A stretch of DNA of 64,000 nucleotides, from positions 12,119,412 to 12,183,411 of the forward strand of contig OY829656.1 in the NCBI GenBank assembly GCA_963691815.1, in the 5' to 3' direction. This document shows positions 45,901-55,600 of the stretch, in pieces. The first letter of the stretch is position 1, and each line of letters begins with the position of its first letter. The DNA is from Echiichthys vipera (taxonomy: Eukaryota; Chordata; Actinopteri; Perciformes; Trachinidae). The notes beneath the pieces are model-generated. The model worked only from the letters and a program-made list of their open reading frames with translations, was not told the DNA's origin and made no database searches. Both the position numbers and the translations under genes were made by a program.

Positions 45901-46546
45901 CCCTTCAAAACTGCAAAACATAGAGAAGGCAGATCTGGTGAGCCAGACATCAGGCCAGTACTTCAATTTATGACTAACTAAACTTCATCTTAGTCATAAA
46001 TAAATCCACTTGCATTATCTACATTGTGTAGTATTATTGATGTATAGATATCGACATGAGAGTAAAAGATGGAGAGAGAGAGAGATATGCAGCAAATATC
46101 CCTGGCCGAATTTGAGCTTCTCTTCCACATAACTGATGAATTATGTGTAAGAAGACCTGAAGCAACCTCAGACACCACCCTGATGAAGGCAACATATCTA
46201 AAAAATATTTTTAATTAAGCATGGTGCTGGAGAATTGTGCCACTAAGTTTTAATTTCAGCTGTTCCAAAAACATCCCTAACGTCATGTAAGATTTAGGTA
46301 AAGAGATGGAGTCAGGCGAACGAGACTTCTCTGGGATCCCATGGTAGACTTTTCAAATTTTAAATAGTCAGAGAAACACTAGATCACCCGCCCTGTTCCT
46401 TTGTCTTAACATTTCAGGTATCCAAAGCGGCTGCAGATCTGATGGCGTACTGCGACGCCCACATACGCGAGGACCCCCTCATCATGCCCGTCCCCGCCTC
46501 TGAGAACCCTTTCCGGGAGAAGAAGTTCTTCTGCACCATCCTCTGA
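36846..46546 (+). CDS. gng4: gng4, G-protein gamma-4 subunit, complete (75 aa, 2 coding exons)
   Basis: Join of 36846-36944 and 46418-46546 gives 75 codons plus TGA, exactly the length of human GNG4. Gamma subunits form an obligate dimer with G-beta, are prenylated and anchor the dimer to the plasma membrane. Visible parts: N-terminal helix (about residues 8-40), conserved YCDAHIREDPLIMPVPASEN with PFREKKFF, and the CaaX box CTIL, where final Leu predicts geranylgeranylation. The single coding intron between Lys33 and Val34 is at the position typical of gamma genes. The neighbours share no pathway with it. Confidence 0.95.
37758..37914 (+). repeat. Teleost interspersed repeat with CTAAG core, copy 2
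   Basis: Same block order as 19978-20138: AACTGTTTCCTTTTGTTTAC, CTTTATGCTATGCTAAGCTA with repeated CTAAG, CGGCTGCTTTG, TAGTGGTATCGTTCTTCTCA, CTAACTCTC and AAAAATGTCAT. Confidence 0.75.
38332..38808. mobile_element. hAT-type MITE with 8-bp target duplication
   Basis: Element of 477 bp bounded by TAGGGATCCACCGATC on the left and GATCGGTGCATCTCTA on the right, which are inverted copies apart from two or three changes. CCCTAACC flanks it on both sides (38324-38331 and 38809-38816), the 8-bp duplication expected of hAT transposition. Inside the ends are TATCGGCTCCGATATTG and TATCGGTATCGGATTTGATC, imperfectly complementary. No transposase frame. The right flank is itself CCCTAAC-rich, which slightly weakens the duplication. 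Confidence 0.85.
40260..40720 (+). repeat. Teleost interspersed repeat (about 460 bp)
   Basis: Starts near AAAGGCGCCATATTGTAAAT; contains AACAACCAATTAGAGCAGAC, AAGAGACAGGAGCTAAAACA and GCATTTCAGACAGAGGGTAA, and ends near ACATGTTCTAGTAGAAACCC and AAGTATGAACCTAAAAAATG. I recognise this word order from a high-copy percomorph repeat; no coding capacity. Confidence 0.6.
42810..43030. promoter_or_regulatory. Possible conserved enhancer in gng4 intron
   Basis: Non-repetitive stretch with several homeodomain-type TAATT(A) cores close together (AATTTAATTATGG, TCATTAATTGCTCAATCAGC, TGCTAATTAGAAGG, GTGTAATTACAGTC). It has the balanced base composition often seen in vertebrate conserved non-coding elements. 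Inference only. Confidence 0.3.
43746..44012 (+). repeat. tRNA-headed teleost repeat, near-complete 5' part
   Basis: Begins GGGCGGCACGGTGGTATGGT and GGTTAGCAC, with an A-box-like TGGTGGTTAGCAC and a B-box-like GGTTCAAAATCCC. It continues TTGCATGTTCTCCCCGTGTC, CCACAATCCAAAGACATGCA and GGTGTGAATGTGAGTGG. Very common fish element; truncated before its tail. Its relative at 868-1195 carries the tail. Confidence 0.75.
45780..45955 (+). repeat. Teleost interspersed repeat, partial
   Basis: CTAGTCTCGCATTGTCAGAC followed by GGTCTGGCTACACC and AAACCAATCACGATCACCTT match the 5' part of a repeat family I know from percomorph fish. The rest is missing or decayed. Confidence 0.5.
46418..46546 (+). CDS. 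gng4: gng4 coding exon 2 (last)
   Basis: Acceptor acatttcag, phase 0. Encodes VSKAAADLMAYCDAHIREDP, LIMPVPASENPFREKKFF and CTIL, then TGA at 46544-46546. Confidence 0.96.
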   Translation, partial: VSKAAADLMAYCDAHIREDPLIMPVPASENPFREKKFFCTIL

Positions 46547-46960
46547 TGACCTGCCGGTAGAGCTGTACGGGCGCAGGCATGGCGTTGCCTGTCTTCTCTG
46601 TCTTCACCACACCTGAAGCTACTGGCCATAGGCGCTAAGTTGAGTTTTGCCTCGTGGACACTCTGTTGTTGGTCAGCTCTGTCCTGGTGGCTGAAGGTTT
46701 TTGGGGGGGTCAGCCACCGAACTGGCAACCCAGAGAGCGTATCATGTCTTGTTAAATAGGTTTGTTATTGCTTTGTTATTAGAGAACAGCCTTGCTCAGT
46801 GCTTAATGAGATGAGAGATGTTTTTTCTTTTTCTTTTCTTTTATCGTGCTAGATTTTAACATGCCTCAGGAAACAGATATTCGCCCAGTGTCTACGACTT
46901 TTTTTTGTTTTTAATGGATTTCCTTCCCTTTATCTGAATAAAAGAGCGTTAATCTTTGTA
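46547..46960 (+). other. gng4: gng4 3' UTR
   Basis: Non-coding sequence from the stop to the first good polyA signal (AATAAA, 46937-46942). Later AATAAA-containing stretches (about 48010, 48195) could serve a longer form. Confidence 0.6.
46937..46942 (+). terminator. gng4 polyA signal
   Basis: AATAAA about 390 bp after the stop. Confidence 0.6.
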
Positions 46961-49604
46961 TTATCTTGAACATAATTTAACTTTTCTATTGCTTTCAACA
47001 CTTATTGAAAGTACTAATGATATTTGACACTCCCCTCAGGAGTGGTCTCTTTAGTTTTGCCTCCAGAGTCACTAACAATTAACCCGCTCGTTTTAGTGTT
47101 GCAGCGCAGATTCAGATTCAGATCAGAAACCTTATCTCACATAGTAATTTATTTCAGCTGCTGCCAACTGTTCCGGTAATAAGGAGGAGGTAGCTGCACA
47201 TCAGTTCTGCTGCAAATAAATAAATAAATAGCTTCTCTATTTATTGAAAGGTGCGAAGCTAATGTTTCAACAGCGAGATGAGTTTTTCAGGGTTATCACT
47301 GTGCAAACAACCCTTAGGTCAAAAAAATATTAATGAATCTGCCACATCCTTCCCAGGCCCATTCTAACGCATTCTACCTTTGCCGTACTGTTTGATTTAC
47401 TCTTCATATACTTCATCCACTTCAATTCAGAGACATTATCGGCTAATCCTGCAGTTCCCGACTTGAATATTTTTACAAGTTTCAAGACATCTATTCGTCT
47501 TATTTCCTTAATGGTCTCATTTGTTTTCTGGGCATGTTTCCTGAGCCTGATTCTTTTGCCTGTCCTAGAGTGAATGGCAAGGCCTTTGACATTAATGCCA
47601 AACCAGAGGCCTGCATGTTCCTCCGCTCCTTTTTGACAGCCTCCTCTGTTTCCGAGGGACTGTCAGTCTTTTAGAGTGTACAGTATGTTACAGTGCCAAT
47701 TTCTGTGAGAGCAGTGTGATCTTCACACTACGCTCCCACAGCCTTTTCCCATTTAGTTGGTTTTTGGAAGAAAAAGCACACCGTCGAAACATTTCCTTAA
47801 CATGGTAGTTGAATAGCATTTGCTAATTTTTACGATGAATTGTTATGATCGTTATTAATATTGTTATTATCAGTAGTATTATTGAATATTTGTTGCACAG
47901 CACTGACAGCTACATGACGTGTAGTGCTTCTAAGCTTGTATGATTCTTAGGAAGAACAAAACGTTTATAAATCATGCAATTATTGATACTATCTAAGTAT
48001 TTTTTAAGAATAAAGGTAAGGGTCGGTTTACATAATATGATCCCTTCGATGGTTCAGGCCTTTTGCATCATCGTTTCTGTAAAATGAAAAGAAATGTCCT
48101 CTTGGTATTTGAAGAGTCATTGCATTAGGAATCAAACTGTCACAAATGATTGGACTCAAATTGTTTTCAGGATAATTATTGTCTTTATTTCTTCAATAAA
48201 ATAAAACCTGAGACTAACCTCAGGGCGCTCCCATGACCTCACCTCGGGGATGGTGCCAAATCCGAAACAAGAAACATAACGGCTAGAGATGAATATTGCA
48301 TGGATTTATTTCTATCTATAACAGAGAGAACTATTATGATATGAAATATTGCCTCTTCGTTGACTTTCTGGGTGCTACTCTGCACATCTCATTGGAGTCC
48401 GGATATGTCGACAATGTGCAGCTGTATTCATGAATGGTATTATCGTTTTAGTTTAAAAAAATATAGCATTTAAATAGCAGGCTTTGTAAATCATTTGATG
48501 AATCAAATGAATTAAAGGAAAACGATAACAATGTGCTGTGTCTTCAATATTTCTGCCTCCTGTCTCTCACTGACGTTTTGAGCTCCAGTCTGTCCGATCA
48601 CACTGATGACATCTCAGGCCACTGAAAATCGTTCTGGGTCTCACAAATGACCATGATATTCTGGTGTGTAGTGGAGACCTCCTGTGGCTGAGCTGAACCA
48701 TAGGCCAACTGGATACTACTGTTTATGCGCCGTGGTGTTTTTTTGTGTGTGTGATTCAATTCAGCCTAAGCCAGGTTGCCTTTTACACTGTAGATAGAAA
48801 AAAAAGCATCTGCCCACAGAATAGGTCGCATGAAAATGTCCCTTATAATGATGTAGGGTATCAGCCTCTGACATTCACATTTTCTTTTGTAGCTTTTTCA
48901 TGTGTTCATCCATGCATGCTCACCTGGGAATAGACTGAAATACCAACTTTGGTTGATATGGCTGTTTTCTTAAAGCATGTTTCAAACACTTTAAGGTCTG
49001 GTTATCGCAGTGTATTGCAGTCAGAATGGCTATTTTGGCCTAATAAGTTGTGGACATACAAGGGAATCAACCTGGTGTTTTCCCGTCATAGGTCAGGTTA
49101 TAAAAACTGACAATAACTGAACAGAGGGAACCATATAGACACTTTTGATGAATCACACTGATCAGTCAGGTATCCCTTATTGGTTTCTCTAAACCAATCT
49201 CAAAGGATCAGGCTGTAAAAGGAGTAGAGTTGGATTTTTTGTAAGCCTTGGCACAGCTGTTGTGCGGATAATTATCTACATTCATTTCTAGTTAAAGGTG
49301 CCGAGAAATCTATTTTCTGAATCCCCATCTTTCTGTGATTGATGGTCTGCTACATGAATACAGCGTTGTTTCCTAAAGTTAGGACAGTTTTGCCTTTTCT
49401 ACATGAGAGATTTCTATGTTTAATAATGTATTTATTCATGGGCTTATTCAGGGTGATGTCACAAACTTCACTTCACCAATCAGGATTAAGAAAATCAGAA
49501 TACGACCCTAGGTTGATGGGTTTTTTGGTCACTGTTGATAAAATCTGATCGGACCACACCCACACTGTACCGAAGAATCAGATTAGCTGATTTCTTTATT
49601 TTTT

Positions 49605-49795
49605 TAAGATTATCTTTTGGCAATTCTTCAAGCCTTTATTAGATACAACAGACAGGAAATGGGGTGAGAGGGCGGGGCATGCAGCAAAGGGCCGCAGGTG
49701 GGAGTCGAGCCTGCGGCCACTGCCTCCAGGACCTTCAACCGTCCCACATGGGGTGACTGCTCTAACCACTGTTCAAACGGCCACTCCTGGATTAG
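49605..49795 (-). repeat. tRNA-derived SINE, reverse orientation
   Basis: On the minus strand: GTGGTTAGAGCAGTCACCCC (A-box-like), GCAGGCTCGACTCCCACC (B-box-like), then GCGGCCCTTTGCTGCATGCC. A + strand CTTTATTAGATACAACAGAC lies at the other end. Matches a common fish SINE known to me. Confidence 0.7.
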
Positions 49796-49827
49796 CCGTA
49801 TTTTTAAGAGTTCAATAAATAGACAAC

Positions 49828-50292
49828 TTAAAGGGACATTTCACCTACACCAGAAAAAAAAACAAAAAAAAAAGCAATTTTCCTCTTACTTGTAGTCTGC
49901 CTTCTCTAAAATATAATGGAACTAGAAGGCACACGGCTTATGGTCTACGAACTATTTAACTCTACTGAACTACACCTGCTGGAAACTGTTCCACCTCCCA
50001 GAAGGAAGTGTAGGCTACTCATTGACAAGAGGCTTGCGGTCCGACATGGCTAGATTGTGAATATTAGTTTGTAGCTAACCAGCTAGCTAACAGTACAGCT
50101 CATCAGAGGAGGACACCATTAATGTTTACATCTCAAGCTGCAGCCCTCTCACACATGAGTATGCTTCCTTCTCGATAGGATATAGTTGGTGTGTGTAGTT
50201 TGGTAGAAAGAAAATAGTTCCTCCACAAGAGAAGACAGACAGCTCTGCTGAAAAATCTGTATTTTTGATTTTGGGGTAAACTGTCCCTTTAA
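49828..50292. mobile_element. piggyBac-like MITE between TTAA sites
   Basis: 457 bp between TTAA at 49828-49831 and TTAA at 50289-50292, the piggyBac target. The ends are inverted: AGGGACATTTCACCTACAC on the left, and AGGGACAGTTTACCCCAAAA when the right end is read on the minus strand. No transposase frame, so non-autonomous. Confidence 0.85.
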
Positions 50293-51841
50293 AGAAGTTT
50301 ATTCTCCTAACTTTAGATACAATTATTCGTAATTGTAGCGATGAATAATTGATGTTATGGAAATTTAAAAAAATATATGTATATATATATGTATATGGCC
50401 CAAAATCACACCCCAGAAGGCATTGCAGTCTGCACAGCATGTATCACTCTCTTTCCTTAGTGGTATTCAGATAAGAAAAAATACTTTTATGTGAGAAAAC
50501 TTTAGGTGTTATAGAGAAAAATGTGTTTTTTTATATGGCAAGAACTGCTGATAAATGAGAAATTTAAGAAGTAGGTCTCGAGGTTATGTGGTATGCACAC
50601 TGTTTTCAGGTGGAACCTAAAAAAGAAATCTATATAGATTCAAAGAAAAGAACAGTGAGTGCTGCTGAGTATTTGATTGCTGCGAAACAAATGAGAGAGA
50701 GAGAGAGAAAATAAATTGCATACGCCTGGATTTGAATAATTTAAATAGAGTGTAATAGGGTTTCAACAGATACATACAATGTTAAATGAGAGTTGAGAAA
50801 TAAACAACTAACTAGGCTAGACAAGGGTTTGGTATCCACAGCAGAGCAGGATGTAAGGTTGTGTTTGAAGAAACCCTGAAAATGCTATGAATAGCCTTTT
50901 CCTTTCAAATGAATAATGTGTTGCAGAGAGAGGGACTAAATCATTGTAATGAGTATATCTATGAACTATGAAAAGAGAAAAAGAATTATATAATGCATAG
51001 GAAAGTAATTATCCCTAGGGCAGTAGGTTATTTAATACAGAGAATCTGTGCTGGAGCAATTTTCCATATTGAGCAGCGAGCCTTCAAAGTGTATACACAA
51101 ACAACATGAGAATAATAAAGATTTCTGATAAGATGATTTAGGCCCATCTATACTCACAGCTTGCCTCATTTATACTAAACATTAGCATATATGTTGCATG
51201 CCAATGTTTTATTATTAATATTATTATTATGATTAAAGTCTCTAAAATAACTCCATTATAATAAGAACAAATTAATTGTTTACAAGTGTGGCAGCAGGCG
51301 CCGTTGGTGCGTGGCCCGCTCTTCTTCTCCAGGAGAAACTCTGGTGTTCTCAGAGTCAGAAGAAATCCTCCTCAAACACGCCTCTCCATGCACAATAGAT
51401 TCCATTTAAATGATTTATGTGCAGCACAGAGTAACGGGTTTTTAATAAAGTTATGTTCTAATCTTAAAGCCAAAATGTGTCACCTGGGTTTTGGAGGGAT
51501 AAAATGATTCATATGTTAATTTTCTACTCTGAAGGGTTTTCTCGCTACATTAGAAATTCACAATGCGGACTGAAGTAAAAACAAGATTCTTTCCGTTCCT
51601 TTATGAGATGAACACGGGAAGGTCTGCCTCAGAGAAACAGTTTGTAGCTCTAATCAATGTTTTAATGTTTGAGTTTACTTCTAAGGATACATGATAAACT
51701 ATTTATTGTGCCTACTATACCATTCTGTTTATATGCAGTTTGAATAGAAAATGTGTGTAAAATTCAAAACCCATGCATTCATATTTTTATAGGTTATACA
51801 CAACTGTTGAAGGAAGAGATAGATGTAACTGCTAATAATAA

Positions 51842-51891
51842 TATGAATAATAATAATAATTATTAATACTCCCAATATTATTATTATTCAT
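51842..51891. repeat. AAT/ATT inverted repeat
   Basis: ATGAATAATAATAATA and TATTATTATTATTCAT face each other across about 16 bp, a simple-sequence hairpin. Confidence 0.85.
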
Positions 51892-52116
51892 AACAGCTCA
51901 AATTTTTTTGTAATTCACTTTTTATTGATTTTAAACTGATATCATTTTATTGCTCCATTGTCATTAAGGATATGACAACAATGATGTGATTGGATTTTTT
52001 AATCTGCTATATAAATACTTTATTTAAATTCATTCATTTAACTTTAGATATTTTAACGTTTTAATTTTATGCCCTGATCCCCCAAATAGATGCCTCATCA
52101 TCACTACTACTACTGC

Positions 52117-52117
52117 T

Positions 52118-52168
<51 letters not shown>
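52117..52168. repeat. (AAT)n microsatellite
   Basis: Pure TAA/AAT run of about 52 bp, roughly 155 bp upstream of the b3galnt2 promoter motifs. Confidence 0.95.
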
Positions 52169-52323
52169 CATAATCATAATAATAATGATAATATAACAAT
52201 AAAAATGCACCATAGAATTCAACCATATCTTTACTATTCTTTATATTCATATGTTATTGCGCCTTCTATATTACAATCATAGAAATACAATTGCAATGGT
52301 TCTGACTGGCGAGAGAGCGTCGA

Positions 52324-52343
52324 ACTCCATCTCCCAGAGTGCA
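52324..52343 (+). promoter_or_regulatory. ZNF143/SBS-like promoter motif (b3galnt2)
   Basis: The stretch ending CTCCCAGAGTGCA closely resembles the vertebrate ZNF143 site (core TTCCCA-n-n-ATGC). It lies about 210 bp before the start codon, where the sequence becomes CpG-rich. Confidence 0.55.
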
Positions 52344-52367
52344 CCACTGCATGGCTCCTCGTCTCCT

Positions 52368-52372
52368 ATTGG
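52368..52372 (-). promoter_or_regulatory. CCAAT box (NF-Y), b3galnt2 promoter
   Basis: CCTATTGGTC, an inverted CCAAT box, 25 bp downstream of the ZNF143-like site. Confidence 0.5.
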
Positions 52373-52443
52373 TCGATCTCTCTGATCAGCGGAGGCAGAC
52401 ATGAGGCAGTGGTGAGTGCCCGGCGGAGAGTTGCGGAGCTGAA

Positions 52444-52515
52444 ATGAAGCGCACACACGGAGCAGCTCACACCGCGCAGCGCCGTGCGGCTCAGGAAGAG
52501 GCTCCGCGCCGCTGA
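52444..52515 (+). other. Upstream ORF in b3galnt2 leader
   Basis: ATG with G at -3, 23 codons (MKRTHGAAHTAQR...), TGA at 52513-52515. Present only if transcription starts upstream of it. A second, overlapping out-of-frame ATG is at 52539. Confidence 0.45.
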
Positions 52516-52554
52516 ACGCTGAAGGCTGCTCCGGCTGAATGAAGGGCTCCGTCC

Positions 52555-52663
52555 ATGCGGAGGCTAGCGCTCACTCTGCTGCCCTGTGCTGTCGCCGTCC
52601 TGGTGCACTTGTGGTTGGCACAACGACCCTCCTCCACCCCGCTGGACAACAACACACACTCCG
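52555..52663 (+). CDS. b3galnt2: b3galnt2 exon 1
   Basis: 36 codons, signal anchor and stem (LAQRPSSTPLDNNTHS), donor gtactt, phase 1. Confidence 0.93.
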
Positions 52664-55600
52664 GTACTTTTTTGGCTTTACAGCCCCCGGGCTTCACCTC
52701 CTTCAAAGCTTGGCAACTTTTCTGAAAACCGAGCGGCTGGCTAACTTTGCTTTCACCGCCCCGGTGTGTCTGTTGTGGTTGTTTGTTTGCTTATTGGTGT
52801 GGTAGTTTATGCATGTGTCCGCGCTAGTTTGTGTGTGTTCATATGTGTATGTTTTAATGGGAAATAATGTGACAGTTCAGTAGTTGGGCGTTGCTGTGTC
52901 TTACATCTGAAAACGGACAGAAGCGAGCTCAGCATCTCTGTCTTGTTACAACTACTGATCTCTGTGCTGCTTGCAAACGGACTGATAATCGGGGTACACT
53001 GGAGGTGGAACCCGCTTCCTATTTTAATCAGGGATATAGTCTATTAAGATACATGAAGTCAATTTTAGGATGCACATCAGTAAGTCAGCGTAAATGTGAG
53101 AGGAAACTGCTGTCAGAACCAGGCATGGAAAGCACAAATCGAGCATGCCTCAGTGTTATTTTTATTTTATCTCTGGTTGTTGCCTTAACATTGTCACTTA
53201 TAAGTCATATTTTATCCCCGTTCCCACATTAAACACTTTATCACTGCATAGAAGATGACACCCTGTTGTTTTCTCTTGTTAATATTGTTATGGCTTTCTG
53301 TTTCAGACACAGATGAATCATTACCTTTCTATGAAGTTTTGGTGGGAGTGCTGTCGGCGAGACACAATTATAAACTGCGACAGGCGATAAGGGAGACCTG
53401 GCTGGGCTACCTCCGAGATCACCCTCACTTCCAGCACAGGTCTGTAGGGTGGAGCTCCAACTTCACCTCTTGTTTTTCTTTCTTTCTTGTCTTTTTGTTG
53501 TTGTTTTTTTTTTGTTCCAAGGCCACATTCATACAGTGGGAAAAAAGCCCGAAGCTGTCTGTGAATAACTGACTGCCTCACCGACCCTTTTATCTTTACC
53601 TGACCAACGGCCAATATTGCTTTCTCTTTCATTCTTCCCTTTTTGTCCATTTCCCTCTCATTCAGCTATCTGAGCGGAGATAAGGTGTGATGGCCTTTAA
53701 GCAACTCTCAGTAACCATGGCAACGGAGGGTGGATGGATGGACAAGCTTTAGAAATCTTAGGTCCTTATATTGCACAAAAAGGGAGAATGCAATAGTGTC
53801 TGTGCTTATTTTCAGAGTGGGGGTGAAGTTTATCGTGGGCGAACATGGATGTCCCATTCCCGAGGAGGACAGAGAGGATCCATACTCCTGCTCCCTCCTA
53901 AACTTCACAGAGCCAGGTAAAAAAATTAAATAATAATCAGCCTCGACCACTAAAAGGGATGTTGGAATTAACTGATTTTGCTATAATCTCGGTCACACTT
54001 ATTAACAGTTCATTTAGAAGCTACGATATCTAAGGTGTCCTGATTCCTGCGCTGTTGCCCTGTGAAAACAGATCTTGCGAATCACGTAACAGGGTGTGTG
54101 CCGGAACTGACATTCCAACCTTTATATCCACGCCTTAAATCGGCAGCACGGGATGATATCTAGGAGTTTTGTAGGAGAATTTGTAAATTGTGCTGTCGAA
54201 AAGTAACTGCAAATGGTCCAGCACTTTGAATATGTTCCAACATCTTCAAGATAATCACCCAGCCTTTTATGCCCAAGTCAAGGTAAAATAAATAAGTAGT
54301 TGATGTACTAAGCTGGACCAGAACAGTTTAAACTCGGCTGGAGTAGTATCTCTCAGGGATGTGTAGTATCTCCACTTCTATGAGTATGTGCGGAAACCTA
54401 TTTTTTAAATTTAAAGTAGGTTTCTAGTAGGTTGATATCATAATCTCCTATCGTAACATTACATCCCTACCCACTAATGGGATGGCATATGCAGCTGTAA
54501 TGTGGAAAGACGCTCTGTGTGCAATCTGTTGCTTGCATATGCAATTGTTAGTAGTGGAGCGGAGGCAGAATAACAGGAGATGAGCTGAAAGAATGCATGT
54601 TCAGAAAAAAAGTAAAACGCCTTTATTCTTGCTCACCCACACCTCAAGGACACATTATTTTCCTTTCCATACCCAAGGCTGAAGCAGAAAATCTCTCCCA
54701 GCTGCTGCAGCCATAACTACACCTCCGTGGTAACACTTGAAGAGTAAAGCTGTACGAAGGACTGACGCACCGTATAGGAAATAATTGAACAGGTCCACTG
54801 TCAGATAGAACATCCACAGTAATTGTTATGTCTTTCACCTTCACAGAGACAGTCCAATTCAGCTGTTTCGCTACTTTTCCTGGTTGCTTCAGTGTTTCCT
54901 GCCTTCATGAAAACATAATTACTGCTCATCAGAATAGGTTTTTTCAGACGATGGCCTTTAGGGTCACGGCGATGCTTTATTTTTCCAGCCCATTCTCCGC
55001 TCTCTCCTCTGTTAATGGTTCCTAAGTGTTGACGTGATTTGCTTCAGAATCTGAGGCAAGCAGGCGGCTCTGGAGCAAGATGCTGATGTGATTGGAAGAG
55101 CAGGAGACAACGCTGCTTTGAAAAACACAGTTGGGTACCTGACTCTGGACTCAGGTCAAAGCACACGCCGAGCAGACAATTAATTGTTGTTGAAATATGT
55201 TTGTGGTGCATTTATCATCACAGGGATTTCTCTTTGGGACTACAAGAAGGTGAATGTTAATGAGCTTCTAAGGCTCTGATTTAATAACTCTGTTTGCCAA
55301 CCCAAGGTGTTTGTGCTTCTTAGTGAAAAAGTGAGAATCTTGATGATAATGAAAGATTTAGAGACTAAGGACTGATTACAGCGTTTGATTGATCGGCTTG
55401 TTGAAAGCTTGTGACTAGAGCTGAATTGATTAATGGATTCGTCTATTGCCTTTTTTAATTTTTATAGCAAAGATGACAAGAAATCACTGGTTCCAGCTTT
55501 TCAATTTGAATATTAGCTGGTTTTTGGACTGTTAGTCAGACAGAGCAAGCAGTGTGAATACATTTGTTTGAATTGAACCTTTATTTAACTAGGACTAAAG

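Larger units (their letters stand above)
36945..46417 (+). other. gng4: gng4 intron (9.5 kb)
   Basis: Large AT-rich intron. It contains CTAAG repeat copy 2 (37758-37914), a hAT-type MITE (38332-38808), a 40260-40720 repeat, a homeodomain-motif cluster (about 42810-43030), a tRNA-head repeat (43746-44012) and a 45780-45955 repeat. 44740-45060 looks repetitive but is unassigned. The other parts hold no gene I can support. Confidence 0.75.
46961..52300. other. Intergenic region gng4 - b3galnt2
   Basis: AT-rich and without a convincing gene on either strand. Holds a SINE (about 49605-49795), a piggyBac-like MITE (49828-50292), an AAT hairpin (about 51842-51891) and an AAT array (52117-52168). 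Confidence 0.75.
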
